Shown in pieces: positions 14,193-19,252 of a DNA stretch of 19,252 nt. Position numbers and translations under genes: made by a program. The stretch covers positions 1 through 19,252 of the forward strand of contig JAKEHC010000075.1 of the NCBI GenBank assembly GCA_022615255.1, read 5' to 3'. The notes beneath the pieces are model-generated. The model saw only the letters and a list, made by a program, of their open reading frames with translations. It was not told the origin of the DNA and did no database searches. Each line of letters begins with the position of its first letter. Positions within the stretch are counted from its first letter, which is position 1. Origin of the DNA: Candidatus Dadabacteria bacterium (GTDB lineage Bacteria > Desulfobacterota_D > UBA1144 > Nemesobacterales > CSP1-2).

Positions 14193-14244
14193 AAGGCACC
14201 AAGACAATAAGATACGTTTAAATTCTTTTTGTCCCGGTGTCCTT
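14193..14244. repeat. Imperfect palindromic repeat (GGCACCAAGACA type)
   Basis: AAGGCACCAAGACAA (14193-14207) and TTGTCCCGGTGTCCTT (14229-14244) pair with one bulge and two transitions, around a 21-nt AT-rich spacer. The purine-rich arm, pyrimidine-rich arm and AT-rich centre are the same design as the element at 16044-16106. I recognise this general form as an intergenic repeat scattered in many bacterial genomes. Confidence 0.5.
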
Positions 14245-14390
14245 GCAGCCACTCATCAAGCGGTGCCCTGCATTTAGGATATGAAGAAAAGGATAGCTGA
14301 AGGAAGGAATTCCTCTCAAGAAAAACCGCTTTCGTTTGAGTTTTGAGTTATGATAAGAATATCATATAAGAAATTTAGTGGATATTAGTG

Positions 14391-14471
14391 ATGGCCGATA
14401 ATTTGTTAATCGATACCGGATTTGACGAGTATAAGATAGGTTTGATACAATCTTCCACAAGATTAAAATAA
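14391..14471 (+). CDS. Possible 26-residue leader ORF abutting rmuC
   Basis: An open frame beginning MADNLLIDTGFDEYK. Its TAA is directly followed by the rmuC ATG with no base between. Its own ribosome binding site is weak (AGTGGA about eight bases upstream). rmuC has none, so termination-reinitiation could deliver ribosomes. Against this, the best rmuC promoter lies inside the frame, and a transcript from it would omit the leader start. No homology is recognised. Confidence 0.22.
   Translation: MADNLLIDTGFDEYKIGLIQSSTRLK
14422..14451 (+). promoter_or_regulatory. Candidate rmuC promoter
   Basis: TTGACG (14422-14427) and TACAAT (14446-14451) each match five of six consensus bases and are 18 bases apart. 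Transcription would start near 14458, about 14 bases before the rmuC ATG, so the message would have a very short leader without a Shine-Dalgarno sequence. Confidence 0.45.
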
Positions 14472-15683
14472 ATGGATACCTTTCTGCTCGGTGTTCTCAC
14501 CCTCTTGGCAGTTGCGTTAACGGTTACAGTAATAGCCATTTTATTACGAAGGACCCAGGGTAGCCAGGACATCTCAACCCCAATCCAAAATCTGACTCAA
14601 GCTATACAACAAAATCAGGCACAGACCGCCGTTCTAGCCGAAAAACTTACACGCCTGGAACCCTTGGCAGAGGCGGTGAGCAGTGTACAGATTGAATTGA
14701 GAGGCTTATCAGAGAGGATTCTTCAGGTTGAACACAATCAGAACCAGGTAGGACAAAGCATAGTAGAATTGGGAACTGGCTTGACGCAAACCGGCACAGT
14801 TGCCAAGAGTTTAGTTGATGCGACAAAAACCATACAAGACGAGATATCCCGCGCGAAAAATGACCTGACCGAATTACAAACTATTGCAAAAGTCAGGCAG
14901 GAGATTGAAAAAAGAACAGCCGAATCTATAAGAAGACTGGAGGCGATTATCGCAGGCACTCAAACAAAAGGCGCCGCCGGCGAAAACATCCTTGAGGTCG
15001 TGTTCTCCAAACTCCCACCCGATTGGCAGGTAAGAAATTTCAGAGTAGGAGACAAGGCAGTTGAGTTCGGACTTCGTTTGCCTAATAACCTTGTATTGCC
15101 GATTGACAGCAAATGGGCAGCCACCAATCTCCTTGAAAAGTTTATGAGTAGTGATGATCCAGGCGAACAACAGAATCTAAAATCCCAGATTGAAGCAGTT
15201 GTGCTGAACAAGGCAAGGGAAGTGAGAAAATACATAGACCCTAATATGACTGTGAACTTTGGCGTGGCGGCGGTTCCAGATGCGATTTATGACCTTTGCT
15301 CAGGCATACAGGCTGAGGTCTTTCAGTTAAACGTAGTGCTTGTCAGCTACAGCATGTTTGTTCCTTATCTCCTTCTTGTCTTTCAAACCATACTTAAGGC
15401 ATCACATAACATTGATCTTCAAAAACTAGATTCTTATCTTCACAGCGCTGATTACAGTATAAGCGCATTGCAACACGAGCTTGAAGGACGATTCTCCAAG
15501 GCTATCACTATGTTGAGCAATTCACGTGATGATATGAGCACACAACTAAGCAAGGTGAGAAGCGGGCTTACAAGTCTTAAGATCAATTCTTCAAAGTCTT
15601 CTGAAGAAGCCGCATTAGACAACCCGGAATCTATTAATAAACAGAGCGATAGCCCTTCCTCAGATGACGAAGGCAAGGTTTAA
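14472..15683 (+). CDS. rmuC: RmuC family DNA recombination protein
   Basis: RmuC-family protein, linked in E. coli to limiting inversions at short inverted repeats; it carries a PD-(D/E)XK-like nuclease fold. The N-terminal membrane anchor (about 3-25) is followed by a long heptad-rich coiled coil (about 38-160). The conserved core (165-330) contains KGAAGENILEVVFSKLPPDW, FGLRLPNNLVLPIDSKWA (with the IDSK Asp and Lys of the nuclease-like site) and VAAVPDAIYDLCSGIQAEVFQLNVVLVSYSMFVPYLLLVFQ. The tail is low-complexity and acidic/serine-rich. Length, 403 residues, is typical. The start has no ribosome binding site. It is apparently monocistronic and converges on the next gene, with only 16 bp between stop codons. 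Confidence 0.93.
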   Translation: MDTFLLGVLTLLAVALTVTVIAILLRRTQGSQDISTPIQNLTQAIQQNQAQTAVLAEKLTRLEPLAEAVSSVQIELRGLSERILQVEHNQNQVGQSIVELGTGLTQTGTVAKSLVDATKTIQDEISRAKNDLTELQTIAKVRQEIEKRTAESIRRLEAIIAGTQTKGAAGENILEVVFSKLPPDWQVRNFRVGDKAVEFGLRLPNNLVLPIDSKWAATNLLEKFMSSDDPGEQQNLKSQIEAVVLNKAREVRKYIDPNMTVNFGVAAVPDAIYDLCSGIQAEVFQLNVVLVSYSMFVPYLLLVFQTILKASHNIDLQKLDSYLHSADYSISALQHELEGRFSKAITMLSNSRDDMSTQLSKVRSGLTSLKINSSKSSEEAALDNPESINKQSDSPSSDDEGKV

Positions 15684-15699
15684 ATTTAAGAACCAAGAA

Positions 15700-16020
15700 T
15701 TATCTTCGTATCAAGACCCCAAATAACTCCCGGAACTCCATATTATCTATGTCGTGAATCCTCCCTCTTGGGTCAATATAAATTTCTCCTATCTCTATTA
15801 GTCTGCTAATATCAGATTCCTCAACCTCAATTTCGTTTTCTATTTTTCCCTTAACCTTTCCGTACTTCCTAAGCCAGTCTTCCTTTGGACTGTAAAGATA
15901 AGTGTCTAGATCGAGATTATGTAAGATGACGCACTTATCAGGCACATAAAGAACATCCTGCTCTCCACCGCTTTTTGTCTTAAGGCGCTTATAGATTATT
16001 TTCATGTCGGCGATATCCAT
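15700..16020 (-). CDS. Hypothetical protein, small and charged
   Basis: I do not recognise this gene. From ATG 16020 it encodes 106 residues; other possible starts are ATG 16005 (MKIIYKRLK) and a GTG at 16056, which lies inside a palindromic repeat and is unlikely. None has a clear ribosome binding site. The product is soluble and mixed alpha/beta: a first strand, MKIIYKRL; a KSGGEQDVLYVPDKCVILHNLDLDTYLYSPKEDW segment; an acidic GKIENEIEVEESDISRLIEIGEIYIDP segment; and a final FRELFGVLIRR. It has no signal peptide, membrane span or metal motif. It lies downstream of the nitroreductase-like gene on the same strand, with a hairpin filling the gap, so it may be cotranscribed or cut off by that hairpin. 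The frame is open and codon use looks like its neighbours. Confidence 0.6.
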   Translation of the reverse strand: MDIADMKIIYKRLKTKSGGEQDVLYVPDKCVILHNLDLDTYLYSPKEDWLRKYGKVKGKIENEIEVEESDISRLIEIGEIYIDPRGRIHDIDNMEFRELFGVLIRR

Positions 16021-16043
16021 AACTTTACAGCTTCTTGGTTTAC

Positions 16044-16106
16044 CCACAAAGGGCACAGAGAAAAGATTTAAAAATAAATTGTTTCCCCTCTCCGTGTTCT
16101 CTGTGG
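16044..16106. repeat. Palindromic repeat (CCACAGAGAACAC type) filling an intergenic gap
   Basis: CCACAAAGGGCACAGAGAAA (from 16044, arm to 16066) and the complementary arm 16084-16106 match at 16 of 23 positions. All seven mismatches are transitions, which become G-U pairs in one or other RNA strand. The spacer is 17 nt and AT-rich. The arm ends exactly at the stop codon of the nitroreductase-like gene. It has the same architecture as 14193-14244. It could act as a terminator or mRNA stabiliser, but no T tract follows on the minus strand. Confidence 0.55.
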
Positions 16107-17423
16107 CTATTGTTTATTCCGCAATCGGAAATCCTCTACCTCAGGGTGCCAGAGTTTAAAGTGATTTCTGTGAACCTCTGTGTATGCTCCCTCTGTGTAA
16201 TGTCTGTCATAGAACTCCAGATCAAGATGATGAGCCTGAAAAACAAGTCTTGCAAACATGGGATCAAGAAAGGCGGGGAATCTCCCATAGTTCTCATAAA
16301 CATAATTACAAAAATCCTTAACAATCTGGATTCTCACCTCCGAAGGGTGGTACTCATCCTGAAGCACTCCCTGTGGATTCTGGTATGGAAATGGATTATC
16401 CTCCTTCCAGAAGTCCCCTCTCATTTTAAGAAACTTATCCACAGCCTCGCTCATATCCTTGACGTACGGTGGACAAAGGGCTTCAAATACACCGTCGCGC
16501 CCTACTGGAACCGGAGTCAGCATGCTTCTCAGACTTTTTTCCGGCTTTATGAATCTGAAACCCAACCCCTTGTAAGAAGGGTTTACACCCAGGGCATAGT
16601 GCGGAAGAAGCCCTGTAAAAGCCCATCCGCCCAGTCCCAGCGCCTGAAGCGCAAGATTCATGTTTTGACATATGAAAGCCTGTTCCACGTTGAGCGTTGT
16701 AAGAACCCTCAGCTCAAGGTCAAAAAGGGACATTCTCACATCGTTTTTTATATAACCCTTCTCAATCCATTTATCCAATCCACATGACCTTCCCCCGTTT
16801 AGCTCATCAATTATGTTGAATCCATATTTTGATCCAAAGTATATGAAAAGAAGAACCATGTATTCAACAGTTATATTTGTAACCGGGATGAAGAACGTCG
16901 TTCCTGGTTTATTCGTATTCCATGCGTTGAAATCAAATAGCCCTGGCTCGCCTTTGGGTAAATCCGCCCTTCCGTCCTCGAGCTTTATTAAGCTCTTTCT
17001 AAATAGACGGAGTATCTTCTCCAGTTTCTCTTCCTCCGATCTCCCTTGAAAAATTGCAGTCTCACCCTGCTCAGGCATGAGGTTAAAGAGTTTTACCATA
17101 TACACTCCCTTATCATTTGTATAGAAAAGTTCAGTCGAATGCGAGTTGCATGAACAGGGCCAGCTACGCCCGGTCCAGTGAAAAAGCCATGAGATGCCCG
17201 TTCTTGGCATGTCGCCAAGTGATAGACCCGTCATTCCCGTTCCAGCCCAGATTAGGAACGCTTCCTCTAATTCAGTAAGCGGTATCGGCTCAAATCTAGA
17301 TTTGTATTTCAATGTGCCTTCCTTTATCTCCATTCCTAAGCCAAACCTTCTCGATCGCCTTGAAAATATCGAGTCAAGAAGCCCGAAATTGAGAGCAACA
17401 TCTAATCCCTCTGGAATACCCAT
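16107..17423 (-). CDS. Nitroreductase-superfamily-like protein with long C-terminal extension
   Basis: The N-terminus SRRSRRFGLG (21-30) followed by PIPLTELEEAFLIWAGTG (47-64) resembles the FMN-phosphate-binding start of nitroreductases (RRSxRxF, then a helix beginning xxEL). The segment NVEQAFICQNMNLALQALGLGGWAFTG (245-271) matches the superfamily helix usually read as A-x2-QN-x3-A-x2-GLG. Between them is a 180-residue insertion with WPCSCNSH (88-95) and a hydrophobic stretch, TFFIPVTNITVEYMVLLFIYFG. After 300 comes an extension without known match, ending YGRFPAFLDPMFARLVFQAHHLDLEFYDRHY. At 438 residues it is about twice a normal nitroreductase. A strong GGAGGA lies seven bases before the ATG. 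Flavin oxidoreduction is inference; substrate unknown. Codon use is like its neighbours. Confidence 0.6.
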   Translation of the reverse strand: MGIPEGLDVALNFGLLDSIFSRRSRRFGLGMEIKEGTLKYKSRFEPIPLTELEEAFLIWAGTGMTGLSLGDMPRTGISWLFHWTGRSWPCSCNSHSTELFYTNDKGVYMVKLFNLMPEQGETAIFQGRSEEEKLEKILRLFRKSLIKLEDGRADLPKGEPGLFDFNAWNTNKPGTTFFIPVTNITVEYMVLLFIYFGSKYGFNIIDELNGGRSCGLDKWIEKGYIKNDVRMSLFDLELRVLTTLNVEQAFICQNMNLALQALGLGGWAFTGLLPHYALGVNPSYKGLGFRFIKPEKSLRSMLTPVPVGRDGVFEALCPPYVKDMSEAVDKFLKMRGDFWKEDNPFPYQNPQGVLQDEYHPSEVRIQIVKDFCNYVYENYGRFPAFLDPMFARLVFQAHHLDLEFYDRHYTEGAYTEVHRNHFKLWHPEVEDFRLRNKQ

Positions 17424-17456
17424 TTCTTCTTCCTCCGTGAGGATTTGCTATACAAG

Positions 17457-17468
17457 ATTGTATACAAT
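17457..17468. promoter_or_regulatory. Perfect palindrome ATTGTATACAAT, operator candidate
   Basis: A 12-bp perfect palindrome 34-45 bases before the nitroreductase-like start; an extra half site, TATACAAG, lies next to it (17449-17456). TACAAT within it (minus strand, 17462-17457) is a five-of-six -10, so a bound repressor would block initiation. The core TTGTATACAA fits the loose TNGTNNNACNA form bound by FadR-type GntR regulators, but no regulator gene is nearby. Confidence 0.35.
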
Positions 17469-17503
17469 AAGATGTGTGATTAAAACCTAATCAGGTAACA
17501 AAT

Positions 17504-17571
17504 GTAGCGGAAACCTTTAGGTTTCCAGAAGAGGCCGCCAAAAAACTTGGAGTTCTAAAGACCTCCGCTAC
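17504..17571. repeat. 68-bp bipartite palindromic element (GTAGCGGA ends)
   Basis: The outer ends GTAGCGGA (17504-17511) and TCCGCTAC (17564-17571) are exact complements. The two 23-bp end arms match at 17 positions. Each arm is itself a hairpin around CTTTAG/CTAAAG; the left one is GGAAACC-TTTA-GGTTTCC (17509-17526). This two-hairpin form with terminal inverted repeats is typical of small dispersed elements moved in trans (REP/MITE-like). I recall GTAGCGG...CTTTAG repeats from other genomes, but copy number here is not visible. Confidence 0.6.
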
Positions 17572-17728
17572 GGATTCCAGGCATTATTTCAGGGAATCTG
17601 AATTATGAGCTTACAGACAGGGCAAAAATTATTGAGCTTACAAGAACTGCGTGATAAAATCACAGTATAAATACTGCTGCAAGTCCTCATAAACAAAAAT
17701 AGGAAGTAAATTTAGCAGCTACGTCCTG

Positions 17729-19153
17729 ATGATTAAAACTTATGATTCCTTAATTAAAGTAAGGTCTGTTTTTATAGCTTTTCTATTTTTGGCTCCCATA
17801 TCAGCATTAATTTCTTTCCCACCAAACACATATTGCCAAAGCTCTACAGAAGCCGATGAAAAGAGCCAGGAAATCGAAAAACTCAAATCCGAGATACAGA
17901 GGATTAAAGAGGAGCAACAAAAGCAAATAGAAGAATTACAAAAGCGGATAGAGGAGCTTGAGACTGAGACCAAAAAGGAAAAGGAATACGTCGAGCCGAG
18001 TAAGCCGCCTACAGAAGAAGTAGAGAAAGGCACAGCAAAAACATACGTAATCGAGTGGTGGAAGAACATCGAGGCTGGCTATGAGAATGGATTCTTTATC
18101 AGGACTCAGGATGATTTATTCTCGCTAAAATTCAATATCCGTACTCAGTTCCTATTCTTTGTCGAGGATGATGGAGATGATACGGCTACGAGCTTCGATA
18201 TTAGAAGGTTGTGGATTTCTTTCAGGGGGAATGCATTCCGTTCATGGCTCAAATACTTATTGATACTCGAGGCAAGCGGTGACGTAGAGCTTCTCGATTA
18301 TTTTATGGATGCGGCTAAAATCACCGCCATAGTACCTAGAGTGGGACAATACAGGGTTCCTTTTAATAGAGAGGAGCTGACCGACCCGTTTAATTTACAG
18401 CTCGTTGATAACTCAATTGTAAATCGGGAATTTAGCCTGGGTCGTCATATAGGCGTTGGGTTAGGAGGGGTTGTGAGTAGATTCATCACCTACGGTGTAG
18501 GGGTATTCAATAGCGCTGGAAGGAATACCATAAATGAAAACTCAAACCTGCTCTATGTAGGAAGGGTCATGCTCACCCCCACAGGAGAGCCGAGGTATTC
18601 CTCCGTTAATCCCTTTCCTATTGCAGGGCAATACGCATATTCACAGGGCTCCTTTGGAGATACAGAAACGCCGCTCATAGCCCTTAGCGCCGCTGTGGCG
18701 TTTCTTCCCGGATATAAACCCGTAAACGATAGTCCAGACAATACTATCATTAATGCTAGACTTGCTTCTTTAGGGGTTCAGGAGGCAGATATATTTCAGT
18801 TTTCAGCCGATTTATCCGTTAAATATCGAATCTTCTCTCTGGAAGCAGAATACGATCTAAGGAATATCAACCCAAATCAGGTTGGTATAGATAGCGCGCT
18901 TTCACAGGGAGTAAGAGTTCAGTCTGGTGTGTTTCTTATTCCTAAGCTGATAGAGGTTGCTGGAAGATTCGCTATCATAGACCTCGGCCACGATTTTGGC
19001 GACGAGAAAATCTGGGAGCTTACACCCGGTTTAAGTTTCTATTTTTTAAGGAGTCATAACCTGAAGCTTCAGTTCGATTACTCTTTTATTAGAGATGAGC
19101 TTCTTGATACTGACATTAACAGGGTAAGAGCACAGCTCACAGTCAGTTTTTAA
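17729..19153 (+). CDS. Porin, phosphate-selective porin O/P family
   Basis: An outer-membrane beta-barrel of 474 residues. A signal peptide covers about residues 1-37 (KVRSVFIAFLFLAPISALISF, cleavage near TYCQSS). A long charged coiled coil follows (about 42-86, EIEKLKSEIQRIKEEQQKQIEELQ-type heptads), then a Pro/Glu linker and the barrel from about 115. The barrel has the OprO/OprP signature: FNIRTQFLFFVED, SFDIRRLWISFRG, GQYRVPFNREELTDPFNLQLVDNSIVNREFSLGRHIGVGLGG. It ends in an alternating strand with terminal Phe (RVRAQLTVSF), the BamA recognition signal. Members form trimeric anion channels; phosphate selectivity cannot be claimed here. AGGAAG lies 22 bases before the ATG, too far for a good ribosome binding site. 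No partner gene is adjacent apart from the next exported protein. Confidence 0.9.
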   Translation: MIKTYDSLIKVRSVFIAFLFLAPISALISFPPNTYCQSSTEADEKSQEIEKLKSEIQRIKEEQQKQIEELQKRIEELETETKKEKEYVEPSKPPTEEVEKGTAKTYVIEWWKNIEAGYENGFFIRTQDDLFSLKFNIRTQFLFFVEDDGDDTATSFDIRRLWISFRGNAFRSWLKYLLILEASGDVELLDYFMDAAKITAIVPRVGQYRVPFNREELTDPFNLQLVDNSIVNREFSLGRHIGVGLGGVVSRFITYGVGVFNSAGRNTINENSNLLYVGRVMLTPTGEPRYSSVNPFPIAGQYAYSQGSFGDTETPLIALSAAVAFLPGYKPVNDSPDNTIINARLASLGVQEADIFQFSADLSVKYRIFSLEAEYDLRNINPNQVGIDSALSQGVRVQSGVFLIPKLIEVAGRFAIIDLGHDFGDEKIWELTPGLSFYFLRSHNLKLQFDYSFIRDELLDTDINRVRAQLTVSF

Positions 19154-19168
19154 AAATGAATTGATGAA

Positions 19169-19177
19169 TGTTATAAT
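19169..19177 (+). promoter_or_regulatory. Extended -10 promoter for the last gene
   Basis: TGT followed by TATAAT (19172-19177) is a consensus extended -10 element, which can work without a -35. Transcription would begin near 19184, leaving about 20 nt that contain AGGGGA six bases before the ATG at 19204. It lies 16 bp after the porin stop, so the next gene can be expressed apart from the porin. Confidence 0.5.
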
Positions 19178-19203
19178 CTACTCATACTTTCAGGGGACGT
19201 TTT

Positions 19204-19252
19204 ATGAAGACGTGCTTTAGTGTATTAGCTTGCCTAATTCTAATATTCTTTA
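19204..19252 (+). CDS. Start of an exported protein (truncated by window end)
   Basis: ATG at 19204 with AGGGGA six bases upstream begins MKTCFSVLACLILIFF, a basic N-terminus followed by a hydrophobic run, as in a signal peptide. The window ends after 16 codons, so no family can be named. A lipoprotein is possible, since a lipobox would lie further on. Its place directly after the porin suggests an envelope function, which is inference. Confidence 0.6.
   Translation, partial: MKTCFSVLACLILIFF

Larger units (their letters stand above)
14158..14471. other. Intergenic region between the NTPase gene and rmuC
   Basis: This 314-bp divergent region holds, from left to right, a TATAAT close to the NTPase start, an imperfect palindromic repeat (14193-14244), about 140 bp in which I see nothing, a 26-codon open frame abutting rmuC (14391-14471), and within that frame a good plus-strand promoter (14422-14451). 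There are no tRNAs or recognisable protein remnants. Confidence 0.6.
17424..17728. other. Intergenic region with operator-like palindrome and mobile-type repeat
   Basis: These 305 bp lie between divergent genes. They contain the nitroreductase-like gene's ribosome binding site (17431-17436), a perfect 12-bp palindrome (17457-17468), a 68-bp element with inverted ends (17504-17571), a 21-codon open frame (17605-17670, starting MSLQTGQKLL) without a clear ribosome binding site, and two small palindromes, GTGATAAAATCAC (17651-17663) and CAGTATAAATACTG (17663-17676). The TATAAA in the second palindrome could be a -10 for the porin, but no -35 fits it. Confidence 0.6.

Noticed and set aside
16035..16787. 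250-residue plus-strand frame across the nitroreductase-like gene and the repeat
   Set aside because: Antisense to the better-supported minus-strand frame with a GGAGGA ribosome binding site and superfamily motifs; its start lies inside the palindromic repeat and its composition is not protein-like.
17480..17608. Open frame through the 68-bp repeat reading PEEAAKKLGV as an HTH remnant
   Set aside because: No start codon, stop codons on both sides, and the sequence is dictated by the palindromic repeat.

Overview
The window reads as a chromosomal segment of a Gram-negative bacterium. It has AT-leaning intergenic DNA, an outer-membrane porin of the OprO/OprP type, phosphatidylethanolamine and phosphatidylglycerol synthesis genes, and a complete ilvB-ilvH-ilvC set. 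The gene order pgpA-cinA-recA and ilvC-psd-pssA recalls lineages once grouped in Deltaproteobacteria and related uncultivated phyla. That placement is inference from order and protein style only. Nothing looks like phage, IS, CRISPR or a classical defence island.

Layout. Positions 4-77 hold a tRNA-Lys(CUU) on the minus strand, followed by about 530 bp of AT-rich DNA without a convincing gene. From 610 to 12915 all genes are on the minus strand. Read in transcription order they are: ogt, pgpA, cinA, recA; a 177-bp gap; tsaB, a DUF465/YdcH small protein, ilvB; a 200-bp gap with a possible internal promoter; ilvH, ilvC; a long hairpin followed by a T tract (probable terminator); psd, pssA and a two-domain M16 peptidase. 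The divergent region 12916-13072 separates this run from a plus-strand stand-alone cyclic-nucleotide-binding-domain protein, which converges on a THEP1-type NTPase. Next comes a plus-strand rmuC, which converges on a minus-strand pair: a small unknown gene and a 438-residue nitroreductase-like protein. At the right end lie a porin and the first codons of an exported protein, both on the plus strand.

How the genes fit together. IlvB, IlvH and IlvC carry out the first two committed steps of branched-chain amino acid synthesis. Psd and PssA make phosphatidylethanolamine and PgpA makes phosphatidylglycerol. RecA, Ogt, RmuC and perhaps CinA serve DNA maintenance. TsaB serves the t6A tRNA modification.

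The most interesting points are modest. There are palindromic intergenic elements (5006-5068, 14193-14244, 16044-16106, 17504-17571), of which the last three look like dispersed repeats. An in-frame 39-bp tandem duplication lies at the N-terminus of the M16 peptidase. RecA has a variant DNA-binding loop L2. IlvB has a tyrosine at the position of plant AHAS Ala122. The long nitroreductase-like protein sits behind a perfect ATTGTATACAAT palindrome with an unrecognised small gene downstream. I see no clear multi-gene novel system; the nitroreductase-like/small-gene pair is the best candidate for unknown biology.
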